From Deltaproteobacteria bacterium (lineage in GTDB: Bacteria; Myxococcota_A; UBA9160; JAJDAL01): 64,000 nt of DNA. Of this stretch, positions 16,739 to 25,334 are shown one piece after another. A program made the position numbers and the translations under genes. The notes beneath the pieces were generated by a model. That model was not told the DNA's origin and ran no database searches. It worked only from the letters and a program-made list of their open reading frames with translations. The stretch spans positions 1 through 64,000 of the forward strand of contig JAJDAL010000042.1 of the NCBI GenBank assembly GCA_029261875.1. Direction: 5' to 3'. Within the stretch, counting starts at the first letter, position 1. Each line of letters starts with the position of its first letter.

Positions 16739-18139
16739 GTGCCCGTGCGCTCCCGCGACGCGGCCTGTGTCAAAGCGCGGCATACTCGCGGCGTGGACCA
16801 ATCGAACGACGACCTGGACCAACATCCTTTTGCGCGACGTCCGCACCGAACCCTGTTGTTTCTCTCGCTCCCGGTTGTGGTTTCGCTCATCGCAGAGCCC
16901 CTGACGGGTCTGGCGGACACGGCCTTCGTGGCCCGCTTGGGCGCCGTGCCCCTGGCGGCGCTCGGTCTCTCGACGACACTGCTTTCCAGCTTGTTCTGGG
17001 TTTTCAATTTTCTCGGCATCGGAACCCACACGGAAGTCGCGCGCTACAGCGGAGCCAACGAACCGATGCGCGCACGCCGCGCCGCCAGTACCGCACTCTG
17101 GGTTTCCCTGGCGATCGGCGGCCTATTGACACTCGCAGCCTGGCCATGGGTGGACGAAGCGGCGCGCTTCATGGGCGCCGACGACGCGATGGCGCCGCAC
17201 GCAGTCGTGTACCTGCAGATCCGTCTGCTCGGAAGCGCGGCGGTGCTCATCATGCTCTCGGGCTTCGGGGCGTTGCGCGGCCTGCAGGACATGAAATCTC
17301 CGCTCTACATCGCCGTGGCGAGCAACGGACTCAACATCGCCCTCGACCCGCTCATGATCTTCGGCGCGGGCCCGCTCCCCGCCATGGGCGTCGCCGGCGC
17401 GGCGTGGGCGAGCACCGCCAGTCAATGGATCGCTGCCTTGTGGGTCGTTGCCGTTGTGCGGCGAAAGCTCGGCCTCGCGTTTGAACTGCGCACGCGCGAC
17501 GTCGCGCGTCTTTTTCGAATCGGGCGCGATCTCTTCGTGCGCACCGGACTGCTGACCCTGTTCTTGCTGTTCGCCACCCGCTCGGCCACGCGCATCGGCG
17601 CGGAAGCGGGCGCCGCCCACCAGGCCATCCGACAGATGTGGATCTTCACCGCGTTCTTGCTCGACGCCTACGCGGCGGCGACGCAGAGTCTGGTGGGATA
17701 CTTTCTCGGCGCACAGCAGGTCGACCTGGCTCGTCGCGCCGCAGCGGTTTCCGTTCAATGGGCACTGGGAACGGGATTCGCCCTGGCATTGCTGTTGGGT
17801 CTTGGCGAAGACGCCGTCATGGCCTTGCTGGTTCCCGCCGAGGCGCGCACGGTGTTCGCGTCCGCTTGGTGGGTGGCCTGTCTCGCGCAACCCCTCAACG
17901 CCCTCTCCTTCGCAACCGATGGCATTCATTGGGGGGCTTCCGACTACCGCTTCTTGAGAAACGCCATGCTGGCTGCGACTGCGGCCTCCCTGGGCGCCCT
18001 CCAATTCGTCGACCTCCAGGCGGAATCCGCATTGTTTTCCATCTGGCTCATCACCGTCGCTTGGATCGGCATCCGCGCGCTCCTGGGCGTTGCGCGGATC
18101 TGGCCGGGGATCGGATCGGCGCCACTTCGCCCGCGCTGA
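16739..18139 (+). CDS. MATE-family multidrug/organic cation exporter
   Basis: A polytopic protein with about 12 helices and the two-fold MATE arrangement. The first half begins LLFLSLPVVVSLIAEPLTGLADTAFVARLG, and the second half includes RTGLLTLFLLFATRSATRIG and AATQSLVGYFLGA. Members of this DinF-like branch export drugs or metabolites using Na+ or H+. The start is uncertain: a GTG at 16739 has GGGAGAAG at good spacing, but the first 18 residues do not look conserved. A GTG at 16793 (VDQSNDDLDQH) is an alternative, giving 448 aa. It sits back-to-back with the monooxygenase gene and 60 bp before the dehalogenase. Confidence 0.9.
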   Translation: MPVRSRDAACVKARHTRGVDQSNDDLDQHPFARRPHRTLLFLSLPVVVSLIAEPLTGLADTAFVARLGAVPLAALGLSTTLLSSLFWVFNFLGIGTHTEVARYSGANEPMRARRAASTALWVSLAIGGLLTLAAWPWVDEAARFMGADDAMAPHAVVYLQIRLLGSAAVLIMLSGFGALRGLQDMKSPLYIAVASNGLNIALDPLMIFGAGPLPAMGVAGAAWASTASQWIAALWVVAVVRRKLGLAFELRTRDVARLFRIGRDLFVRTGLLTLFLLFATRSATRIGAEAGAAHQAIRQMWIFTAFLLDAYAAATQSLVGYFLGAQQVDLARRAAAVSVQWALGTGFALALLLGLGEDAVMALLVPAEARTVFASAWWVACLAQPLNALSFATDGIHWGASDYRFLRNAMLAATAASLGALQFVDLQAESALFSIWLITVAWIGIRALLGVARIWPGIGSAPLRPR

Positions 18140-18199
18140 TCGAGATTGAGTTTCGCGAGCGCCTGTGCTCCCATAGCGACCTCAGCAAGGAGACCCCGC

Positions 18200-19081
18200 A
18201 TGATTTCTGCCGACGAGCGTTACGCGAAAAAGACGACTTCCGTGCTTGGGTCGAACATGACCTATGTGGAAACCGGCAGCGGGGACCCGATCGTGTTCTT
18301 GCACGGGAATCCCACGTCCTCTTACCTTTGGCGAAACATCATTCCGCATTTGGAGGCGCACGGGCGCTGCATCGCGCCGGACCTCATCGGCATGGGGGAT
18401 TCGGACAAGCTCGAGCCCAGCGGGCCGGACCGGTACCGCTTCGTCGAACACCGCCAATTTCTCGATGCGTTGCTCGAAACCCTGGGTGTGCGGGAAAACG
18501 TCACCCTCGTGATCCACGACTGGGGCTCGGCCTTGGGATTCGATTGGGCGCACCGCCATCCGGAGGCCATCCAGGGCATCGCGTACATGGAAGGCATCGT
18601 GCGCCCGGTCTCCTGGGCGGATTGGCCCGAGGCCGCGACGGCGGTGTTCAAAGGGTTCCGCTCCGAGGCGGGCGAATCCATGGTGCTCGAGAACAATGTC
18701 TTCGTGGAGCGCGTGCTACCCGGTTCCATCCTGCGAAAGCTCAGCGACGAAGAAATGGCGGTCTATCGGCGTCCCTTTGCGGAAGCGGGCGAGAGCCGAC
18801 GCCCCACACTCACCTGGCCGCGTCAGATTCCCATCGATGGCGAGCCCGCGGATGTGGCGCAAATCGTGAAGTCGTATTCGGAATGGTTGGCAGAATCGCA
18901 GATCCCGAAACTCTTCATCAACGCGGAGCCCGGCGCGATCCTGACCGGCCCCCAACGCGACTTCTGTCGCAGCTGGCCCAACCAATCGGAAGTGACGGTC
19001 AAGGGCGTGCACTTCATCCAGGAGGATTCTCCGGATGAAATCGGTGAAGCCGTCGCGAAGTGGCGATCGAACCTGAAGTAA
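18200..19081 (+). CDS. dhaA: Haloalkane dehalogenase (HLD-II type)
   Basis: A 293-aa alpha/beta hydrolase that hydrolyses carbon-halogen bonds of haloalkanes to alcohols. The full catalytic pentad of the HLD-II group is visible: halide-binding N37 (HGNP) and W108, nucleophile D107 ([10 protein letters not shown]), acid E131 (YMEG) and base H271 ([10 protein letters not shown]). These positions are one off from LinB. The ATG at 18200 has a strong AAGGAG seven bases upstream (AGACCCCGC spacing). There is no signal peptide, so it is cytoplasmic. It follows the MATE gene after 60 bp. No other dehalogenation gene is adjacent, so the natural substrate is unclear. Confidence 0.93.
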   Translation: MISADERYAKKTTSVLGSNMTYVETGSGDPIVFLHGNPTSSYLWRNIIPHLEAHGRCIAPDLIGMGDSDKLEPSGPDRYRFVEHRQFLDALLETLGVRENVTLVIHDWGSALGFDWAHRHPEAIQGIAYMEGIVRPVSWADWPEAATAVFKGFRSEAGESMVLENNVFVERVLPGSILRKLSDEEMAVYRRPFAEAGESRRPTLTWPRQIPIDGEPADVAQIVKSYSEWLAESQIPKLFINAEPGAILTGPQRDFCRSWPNQSEVTVKGVHFIQEDSPDEIGEAVAKWRSNLK

Positions 19082-19106
19082 GGGGGTCGAGAGACGGGGC
19101 GGCGCA

Positions 19107-19134
19107 GGAGGCTGACCCGCTCGGGCCAGCCTCC
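19107..19134. terminator. Hairpin between convergent genes
   Basis: GGAGGCTG (19107-19114) pairs perfectly with CAGCCTCC (19127-19134), and an inner CCCG/CGGG pair extends the stem, leaving a tiny loop. It sits in the 61-bp space between the ends of the dehalogenase and the subtilase. It is a good candidate for a two-way transcription stop, though neither strand shows a T-run after the stem. Confidence 0.55.
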
Positions 19135-19142
19135 GACAACAC

Positions 19143-20546
19143 CTATTGGAACCGGGACGCCAGTCGAACGGCGCGGAAGGCGTCCACGCGGCCTGCGCCC
19201 AGGTCATCGTTGCTGCCCTTCACTCCGACCGCGGACAATTCGAGGATCTGTTTGACGGCTTCGAATCGTTCCCGGCCCTCGAGCGCCTTGAGTTCAGGAC
19301 TGGCGCTCAACATCAACGCGATCACACCCGTCACCATCGGCGTCGAAATCGACCCGCGCCAGCGAACGTATTCGCCGTCGTTCGGCCCGATCATCTCGCC
19401 CGTGACGCGAACGTCGTCGGTGATGTCCTTCTTCGGTGTGCCGTTCGCCCACAGGTGACCGAGTAGGCCGTCGCGGACGGGCATCAGGTACGGCATCGCG
19501 CCGCTCGGATCGGCGGCCAGGAGCGTCAGGATGTTGTTGTTCCCGTACAGGATCTGCTTGCCCTGGGGAAATTCCGGACCCGGATCGTTCACCGCGCCAT
19601 CACCGCCCGGAGCCGCAATGTCGACCTCTGCACCGAAGTTGGAATGCGAGGAGCGTTGCTTCGCCCGATCCCCATTTCCGACCCGCGCCTTGCGCTTTCC
19701 GAGCGCGTAGGCGGAGACGGTAATGACGTGCGGGCAATTCGCGGGCGTCATTCCCGTCGCCATGTTGTTCGGATTGCTCCCCATGATGTCGACGGCCGCG
19801 CCCTGGTTGTTCTTCCCGTTGTGGGCCGTGACGACCACGATGACGCCGGCATCGGCGGCGTTCTTGCCGATGTCACAGAACGTTCCCGCAAGCGGTGAAT
19901 TCCAGAGTCCACCGCTCAGATTCACCACATCGATGTCACCGCGGGCAATGATGTGATTGGCGACCGCGAGACCCCGGAGGCCTCCGAGATCCAGCACTTC
20001 CGCATCGTCGGGGTGCGTGATCCGATAGGGAACGATCTTCACTTCCGGCGCGATGCCGCTGATCCCGATGCCGTTGTTCTGTACGGCTCCGATGATTCCC
20101 GCCATCGCGGTACCGAAACCGTGGGTGTCCGTATCGTGCTCGGGACCGAAGAAGTGCTCCACCCCGACCGTGGCGGAACCGTGATCCCATTCGATGTTCG
20201 GTGCGAGGTCCGGATGGCTTCCGTCGATGCCGGTATCCATCATCGCCACACGCACGCCGGCACCTCGGGTGAACTGCCACGCCTTGTCGACGTGCATCTC
20301 CTTCAAGTACCACTGGTTTTCATAGGAATTTCCCCAGGCGCCCTTGGCCCAGCGACCGCGCTCGTCGTACATCAAAGGATCGTTGGGGTCGGACTCGGGC
20401 ATTCCGCCGGAGCCGGCGATCTGCGTCAGAGCCAGCTCCTGGTCCGCGGCCAATACGCGTTCGAGAATGGATGAGGATTTCGGCGAAATCCCCGTGGAGC
20501 AGGCCAAGGTGAGGGCGGCTGCGCCGACTAAAATTTTTCGGATCAT
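19143..20546 (-). CDS. Exported subtilisin-like (S8) protein with an altered catalytic His motif
   Basis: A 467-aa S8-family protein. It opens with a signal sequence (MIRKILVGAAALTLAC), and C16 may be a lipidation site. D104 (MMDTGID) is the catalytic Asp; S399 (GSISTPMVTG) aligns with the catalytic Ser; N243 (VTAHNG) aligns with the oxyanion Asn. The His motif, normally GHGTHVAG, reads GFGTAMAG (143-150), so Phe144 stands where the catalytic His should be; H142 is two residues earlier. The codon is TTC. The protein is either inactive, uses another His, or has another job. The ATG at 20546 has GGGAGAA upstream; longer in-frame starts lack this. Confidence 0.85.
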   Translation of the reverse strand: MIRKILVGAAALTLACSTGISPKSSSILERVLAADQELALTQIAGSGGMPESDPNDPLMYDERGRWAKGAWGNSYENQWYLKEMHVDKAWQFTRGAGVRVAMMDTGIDGSHPDLAPNIEWDHGSATVGVEHFFGPEHDTDTHGFGTAMAGIIGAVQNNGIGISGIAPEVKIVPYRITHPDDAEVLDLGGLRGLAVANHIIARGDIDVVNLSGGLWNSPLAGTFCDIGKNAADAGVIVVVTAHNGKNNQGAAVDIMGSNPNNMATGMTPANCPHVITVSAYALGKRKARVGNGDRAKQRSSHSNFGAEVDIAAPGGDGAVNDPGPEFPQGKQILYGNNNILTLLAADPSGAMPYLMPVRDGLLGHLWANGTPKKDITDDVRVTGEMIGPNDGEYVRWRGSISTPMVTGVIALMLSASPELKALEGRERFEAVKQILELSAVGVKGSNDDLGAGRVDAFRAVRLASRFQ

Positions 20547-20610
20547 GGTGTGTGGTTCTCCCGTCCCCTTCATCGGACGGCCCAAACCCACCTTGACGAA
20601 ATCGATGTGG

Positions 20611-20631
20611 TTTTCCCCCGGCTCGGGAAAA
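20611..20631. terminator. Small inverted repeat after the acyl-CoA ligase gene
   Basis: TTTTCCC (20611-20617) and GGGAAAA (20625-20631) form a 7-bp stem with a 7-base loop. It lies between the acyl-CoA ligase stop and the start of the subtilase gene, both on the minus strand. It may end transcription of the acyl-CoA/pyrE operon. The stem is short, and the A/T ends of the repeat are the only U-like tract. Confidence 0.35.
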
Positions 20632-20657
20632 TAACCAAGAAGTTGAGGCGTATTGTC

Positions 20658-22145
20658 TTAGGAGAGTTCCCGTTTCAGGATCTTCCCCGTGGGACCCTTG
20701 GGAAGCGTGTCCAGGAATTCCACGAGTCGCGGGTACTTGTAAGCCGCCAGTCGTTCCTTGCAAAAGGCGATCAACTCTTCGGCACTGAGGTTCTTGCCCT
20801 CGGCAATGACCACTACGGCTTTCACCTCTTCGCCGTGGCTCTCGTGGCGTACGCCGATCACCGCCGCTTCGATGATGGCATCGTGGCTGTACAGCACTTC
20901 TTCGATTTCGCGCGGATAGACGTTGAAGCCACCGCGAATGATCATGTCCTTCTTGCGGTCCACGATCGCGTAGCTTCCATCTCCGTCGCGGACCCCGATG
21001 TCTCCGGAATGAAACCAACCGTTGCGCAGCGCCTCGGCGTTGGCGTCCGGGCGTTTCCAATAGCCCTTCATGATGTTGTGGCCGCGGATACAGATCTCAC
21101 CGCGCTCGCCATCGGCCACGGGCTTGTCGTTTTCGTCGAGGATCGCCATCTCGACCCCCCAGACCGGATATCCGATCGAGCCCGTCTTGCGCGGCCGGTC
21201 GAGCATGTTGAAGCTCGCCACCGGCGACGTCTCCGACAACCCATAGCCTTCCAGGATCTTGACCGGGTATTTCTCCTCGAAAGCCTTCATCACTTCGACC
21301 GGCATGGCGGCACCGCCCGTCATGCAGAAGCGAAGACTCGAGAGATCGAAATCTTCGGCGCCGGGATGATGAAGGATGGCGAAATACATGGTCGGCACGC
21401 CCGCAAACAGCGTGACCTTTTCCTGTTGCATGATGGCCAGTGCGTCTTCGGGCGTAAAGCGCGGAAGCAAGACGAAGCGTCCACCGCGCGCGATGTTCGC
21501 ATTCTGAATGCACGTCTGACCAAACGAATGGAACAAGGGAAGGGTCGCCAACGCGACTTCTTCGTCGTTGATGGGCAGCAGTCTCGGCACGACGATCGCG
21601 CAATTGATCAGCAGGTTGGAATGGGTGAGTTCAGCACCCTTGGGCTTTCCCGTCGTACCGGACGTGTAGAGGATCACCGCCGTATCGTCGGGGTTCGTGG
21701 GGTGGAGGCCCGCGACGGGCTCCGCCAGGGCCATGGCGGTCAGACTCGAGCCGGCTCCCTCGCTCATCACCAGCGGGACCGAAGCCCCCGCGGCTCCCTC
21801 GCGCGCGGGTTCCTCGAAGAACGGGTGCGCGATCAGAAGCTTCGCGTCGGAATCCTGCAGGTGGTACGTCACCTCCGGCGCCGAGAGCAGAACGTTCAGA
21901 GGAACCACCGTGCAACCCGCGTACAGAATGCCGAAGTACGCGATCGTGAACTCGGGAACGTTGGGCACCATGATGGCGACCTGCTCGCCCGGAGCAACGC
22001 CCAATTCGCGTAGACTCGTCGCCACGCCGCGTGCCGCGCGGTCGAGTTCCGCGTAGCTCACTTTTCGTTCGCCGAGCTGGAGAACCGTATTGTCCGGCCG
22101 TTCCGCCGCACTTCCCTGAAGAATCGTTCCGAGATTGAGACTCAC
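20658..22145 (-). CDS. AMP-forming acyl-CoA synthetase (long-chain fatty acid-CoA ligase type)
   Basis: A 495-aa adenylate-forming enzyme that activates a carboxylic acid to an acyl-AMP and then an acyl-CoA. The P-loop-like motif ILYTSGTTGKPKGAELTH is near 155, GYGLSETSPV near 300, and the hinge/C-terminal motif DRKKDMIIRGGFNVYP near 395. The conserved C-terminal Lys lies in PTGKILKRELS. The GTG at 22145 has AAGGGG upstream, and the N-terminus VSLNLGTILQGSAAERPDN starts right at the fold. It begins 10 bp after pyrE and is the last gene of a three-gene operon. The motif set fits medium/long fatty acids; the exact chain length cannot be told. Confidence 0.92.
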   Translation of the reverse strand: MSLNLGTILQGSAAERPDNTVLQLGERKVSYAELDRAARGVATSLRELGVAPGEQVAIMVPNVPEFTIAYFGILYAGCTVVPLNVLLSAPEVTYHLQDSDAKLLIAHPFFEEPAREGAAGASVPLVMSEGAGSSLTAMALAEPVAGLHPTNPDDTAVILYTSGTTGKPKGAELTHSNLLINCAIVVPRLLPINDEEVALATLPLFHSFGQTCIQNANIARGGRFVLLPRFTPEDALAIMQQEKVTLFAGVPTMYFAILHHPGAEDFDLSSLRFCMTGGAAMPVEVMKAFEEKYPVKILEGYGLSETSPVASFNMLDRPRKTGSIGYPVWGVEMAILDENDKPVADGERGEICIRGHNIMKGYWKRPDANAEALRNGWFHSGDIGVRDGDGSYAIVDRKKDMIIRGGFNVYPREIEEVLYSHDAIIEAAVIGVRHESHGEEVKAVVVIAEGKNLSAEELIAFCKERLAAYKYPRLVEFLDTLPKGPTGKILKRELS

Positions 22146-22155
22146 TGGGTCCCCT

Positions 22156-22728
22156 TCATTCCAACGGTAAATCTTCGCGCGCGAAAATCGATTCGAGGTG
22201 GAAACCGCGCGCCGCCATGGCGTCCACCGCACCTTCTCCCCGGTCGACCAGGCATATCACCCGGGCCACCTTCCCCCCCTCGCCCGCAACCGCGTCGATG
22301 GCGTCCAGGGTCGAGCCGCCGGTGGTCGTGGTGTCTTCCAGCATGGCGACGCTTTGACCGGCGCGGAAGCCGCCCTCGATGCGTCGTCCCAAGCCGTGTT
22401 TCTTGGCTTCCTTGCGCACGAAGAAACCCAACAGGTCGCTCTTCTCGTGTGCGGCCGCAGCGCCCAGCACCGCGGAGATCAACGGAACCGCGCCCACCGC
22501 CATCCCCCCCACTGCGTCGACCCCGGGACCGCGCAAGAGTTGAGCGAGTACCAAGCGACCCGCCAACGCGATGCCTCGGGGCCGCATCAAGGTCTGCCGC
22601 AGGTCCAGATAGAAGTCGCTCTCGCGACCGCTCGCCAGCGTGACGCGTTCGCGGCGGAAGGAGACCTCCAAGATCAGAGCCAGGAGCGCGCGCCGATCGG
22701 CTTCCAGGGATTCGGGCGTGAAACTCAT
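22156..22728 (-). CDS. pyrE: Orotate phosphoribosyltransferase
   Basis: A 190-aa type I phosphoribosyltransferase that joins orotate to PRPP to give OMP in pyrimidine synthesis. The PRPP-binding loop is AMLEDTTTTGGSTLDAI (about 116-132). The N-terminus holds SGRESDFYLDLRQTLMRP, and GFFVRKEAKKHG is the flexible catalytic loop with K and H residues of the family. The ATG overlaps the stop of the acyl-CoA dehydrogenase (ATGA). The position between two fatty-acid enzymes is unusual, as no other pyrimidine gene is near. Confidence 0.93.
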   Translation of the reverse strand: MSFTPESLEADRRALLALILEVSFRRERVTLASGRESDFYLDLRQTLMRPRGIALAGRLVLAQLLRGPGVDAVGGMAVGAVPLISAVLGAAAAHEKSDLLGFFVRKEAKKHGLGRRIEGGFRAGQSVAMLEDTTTTGGSTLDAIDAVAGEGGKVARVICLVDRGEGAVDAMAARGFHLESIFAREDLPLE

Positions 22729-23906
22729 TGTTTGCGCAATCCGAGAGCATACTCGGCGATCAGCTTGCGGTGGAGTTCGCTCGTCCCCTCGCCGAACTCC
22801 AAGGCTTTCGCTTCGAGGAGCAACCGCCCCACTTCGTATTCAGCCGACAATCCATACCCTCCGTGAATCTGAATTCCGTCGAGGGCGTTCTTGGTCGCCG
22901 CCTCGCTCGCCATGAGTTTCGCCATGGAGGCCTCCATGGACGCGCGCTCGATGCCGGCGTCCTTCATGCGACCCAATCGGTACACCAGGGCGCGCGCAGA
23001 TTCCGTGCGGCAGACCATGTCGGCAATTTTTTGTTGGATCATCTGGAACTCGCCGATCTTCTGTCCGAAGGCTTCTCGATCGAGCGCGTAGGGGATGGAG
23101 AGATCGAGGCTGCGTTGGGATTGTCCGACGCAGCGCGCCGCAACGGAGTAGCGCCCCATGTCGAGCGCCGAGCCCAGAACCGGAAACCCTTTTTGCTCTT
23201 CGCCCAGCAGGCTTTCATCGGGGACGAAGGCGTCGATGAATCGGACTTCCGCCAGGTTGTCGCGCTTCAGGGTTCGCATGGGGAAATTGCTGATCTCGAT
23301 ACCCGGATTGTCGGGATCGACCAGGAAAGCCGTCACGCCTTTGTGTTTCTTCGCCCGGTCGAGCGTCGCCACGACCACGAACAGGCCCGCGTGGGCGGCG
23401 TGGGAGATGAAGACCTTGGTGCCGTTCAGGCGATAGCCCCCAGCGACCCGCGCGGCGGTCGTCCGCAGGTTGCCGAGATCCGTGCCGCCGTCGGGCTCCG
23501 TGAGACAGGCGGACGAAAGCACCTCGCCGCGCGCCATGCGGGGCAGCCAATGGTCCTTCTGGGCCTCGCTGCCGAAGCGGAGAATCGAGCTGGCCGCCAG
23601 GGAGTTCTGGACCGACACCACCGAGGCCACCACCCAATCGATCCGCGCGAGCTCTTCGCAGATGATCCCGTAGGTGAGGACATCGCTGAAGGAGCCCCCG
23701 TAGCGCTCGGGGATCATGGGACCCATCAGGCCCAGAGGAGCCAGTTTGGCGATCAGTTCGAGGGGATAACGCTCCTCCTGCTCGTAGCGCTCGACGTGGG
23801 GAGCGATCTCCTTTTCGGCGAATTCCCGGACGCTGCGACGCACCTGGCGCTGCTCTTCGGACAGGTCGAAATCGGCGCCGCGCTCGAGGGGGGGTCCGGT
23901 AGGCAT
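22725..23906 (-). CDS. Acyl-CoA dehydrogenase
   Basis: A 393-aa flavoprotein that makes the 2,3-double bond in acyl-CoA esters and passes electrons to ETF. Family signatures are ACLTEPDGGTDLGNLRTTA (FAD/substrate strand) and QIHGGYGLSAEYEVGRLLLEA near the C-terminus. The usual glutamate base is not obvious at the glutaryl/short-chain position without an alignment. The ATG at 23906 is preceded by a few bases only, and the region upstream is shared with the divergent small basic gene. The final bases overlap pyrE. Together with the downstream ligase it suggests fatty-acid or aromatic-acid beta-oxidation. Confidence 0.92.
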   Translation of the reverse strand: MPTGPPLERGADFDLSEEQRQVRRSVREFAEKEIAPHVERYEQEERYPLELIAKLAPLGLMGPMIPERYGGSFSDVLTYGIICEELARIDWVVASVVSVQNSLAASSILRFGSEAQKDHWLPRMARGEVLSSACLTEPDGGTDLGNLRTTAARVAGGYRLNGTKVFISHAAHAGLFVVVATLDRAKKHKGVTAFLVDPDNPGIEISNFPMRTLKRDNLAEVRFIDAFVPDESLLGEEQKGFPVLGSALDMGRYSVAARCVGQSQRSLDLSIPYALDREAFGQKIGEFQMIQQKIADMVCRTESARALVYRLGRMKDAGIERASMEASMAKLMASEAATKNALDGIQIHGGYGLSAEYEVGRLLLEAKALEFGEGTSELHRKLIAEYALGLRKQ

Positions 23907-23969
23907 GAGTAGACTTTAGCGGGGCGTTCCCCTACGTTCCGGCCCCCAAACGATCTTCCGGAGACCCCA

Positions 23970-24098
23970 TTGAAAAAAGCGAAGGCCCTCCCGCATCGCA
24001 ATCGCAACAAGAGCTCCCGCCACCGCGCCAAGCTGAAGGCGAAGCACCGTCGCGTCCGGCTCCGCAAGAGCTCCGGCGAGCGAAAAACCTACCGCTAG
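23970..24098 (+). CDS. Tiny highly basic protein (42 aa), unrecognised
   Basis: A short reading frame from a TTG at 23970 to TAG at 24098. It encodes 42 residues of which about half are Lys, Arg or His (KKAKALPHRNRN..., RHRAKLKAKHRRVRLRK). CGGAGA stands seven bases before the TTG, a good ribosome binding site. It ends 7 bp before the GTG of tgt on the same strand, so the two could be one transcript. The composition resembles small ribosomal or nucleic-acid-binding proteins, but I cannot place it in a family, and chance reading frames of this size are common. Confidence 0.5.
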   Translation: MKKAKALPHRNRNKSSRHRAKLKAKHRRVRLRKSSGERKTYR

Positions 24099-24105
24099 CG
24101 AGACC

Positions 24106-25236
24106 GTGACCGCAGCTCCGTTCTCCTTCTCCCTCGAGGGGCAATCCGGCGCCGCTCGTGCGGGAGTCTTTCAAACGCCCCACGGGCCGATCCAGACTCC
24201 GTGCTTCATGGTGGTTGGAACCCAGGGAGCCGTGCGCGGGCTCCATCCCAGTCAGCTCCGCGAAGCCGGTGCCCAGGTGGTGCTCACCAACACCTATCAC
24301 CTGGCCCTGCGCCCGGGTGCCGCTCTGATCGCCAAGCTCGGCGGCCTCCACTCCTTCATGGGATGGGACGGGCCGATGCTGACCGATAGTGGGGGCTTCC
24401 AGGTTTTCTCACTGCCGAAAAAGAAGATTGGCGACGACGGCGTGCAGTTCCGCAGCGAAGTGGACGGAGACGCCATCGAACTCACGCCGGAACGCTCGAT
24501 CGAGATTCAAAACCAGCTCGGCGCCGACATCATCATGGCCTTCGACGAATGCACGCCCTTCCCCGCCGACGAAACCCTGGCGGCCACCGGCGTGCGGCGA
24601 ACCCTCGATTGGGCCAAGCGCTGCATCAAAGCCCACGCGCGTCCCGAAGACCAGGCGTTGTTCGGCATCGTTCAGGGCAGTACCTACACGAAATTGCGTC
24701 AGCGTTGCGCCCGGGCGCTGGTTTCGATGGATCTTCCCGGCTACGCGATCGGCGGAGTGTCGGTGGGCGAAGGGCACGAGCTGATGCGCAGGATCGTGTC
24801 GGAAACCGTGCCCGAGCTCCCTTTGGAGAAGCCGCGCTACGCCATGGGGGTGGGGCTCCCCGAAGACATCCTGGTCGCGGTCGGCCTGGGGATCGACCTT
24901 TTCGATTGCGTGATTCCCACGCGCTTCGCGCGCGCCGCCACGGTCTTCACGGTCCACGGCAAGATTCGTCTCACCAACCGTCGCTATCGCCACGACGCAT
25001 ACCCCATCGACACTTCGTGCGATTGCTCGACCTGCCGCGGTGGTTTTCGTCGCGCCTATCTCCACCACCTCTTCAAATCCAATGAGATGCTGGCATCGGT
25101 TCTGGCGGGAATTCACAACGTTCGTTTCTACCAGCGATTGGTGGAAGAAGCGCGGCAAGCCGTATTCGAAGACCGCTACGACGCATACCAGCGCGACTTT
25201 CTCGCCAACTACCAGCGCAACACCGCGACCCCGTAG
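24106..25236 (+). CDS. tgt: tRNA-guanine transglycosylase
   Basis: A 376-aa enzyme that swaps guanine-34 of Asp, Asn, His and Tyr tRNAs for preQ1 on the way to queuosine. D94 in TDSGGFQVFS is the substrate-binding Asp. The nucleophile lies in the LFDCVIPTRFARAATVFT segment (about 265). The zinc site is CDCSTC (about 303-308) plus the His pair in AYLHHLF. The length is normal for the family. The GTG at 24106 follows the small basic gene by 7 bp. No other queuosine gene (queA, yajC, secD) is adjacent here. Confidence 0.97.
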   Translation: MTAAPFSFSLEGQSGAARAGVFQTPHGPIQTPCFMVVGTQGAVRGLHPSQLREAGAQVVLTNTYHLALRPGAALIAKLGGLHSFMGWDGPMLTDSGGFQVFSLPKKKIGDDGVQFRSEVDGDAIELTPERSIEIQNQLGADIIMAFDECTPFPADETLAATGVRRTLDWAKRCIKAHARPEDQALFGIVQGSTYTKLRQRCARALVSMDLPGYAIGGVSVGEGHELMRRIVSETVPELPLEKPRYAMGVGLPEDILVAVGLGIDLFDCVIPTRFARAATVFTVHGKIRLTNRRYRHDAYPIDTSCDCSTCRGGFRRAYLHHLFKSNEMLASVLAGIHNVRFYQRLVEEARQAVFEDRYDAYQRDFLANYQRNTATP

Positions 25237-25253
25237 AAACCCGGAGCCGCAAC

Positions 25254-25267
25254 CGGGGTAAACCCCG
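25254..25267. terminator. Short GC hairpin after tgt
   Basis: CGGGG (25254-25258) pairs with CCCCG (25263-25267) around a four-base TAAA loop, 17 bases after the tgt stop. Downstream, around 25303-25320, AATTCGTA and TACGGAATT form a near-palindrome just before the kinase start. The first hairpin could end tgt transcription; the second could be an operator. Both are weak calls. Confidence 0.3.
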
Positions 25268-25334
25268 CTGCACTCCTCAAGTAAGCCCGCGGCAACTCCG
25301 ATAATTCGTAGTACGGAATTGCAGCACGGGACCT

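Noticed and set aside
22728-23912. Plus-strand open frame that exactly mirrors the acyl-CoA dehydrogenase
   Set aside because: No ribosome binding site and no recognisable motif; the dehydrogenase signatures lie on the minus strand.
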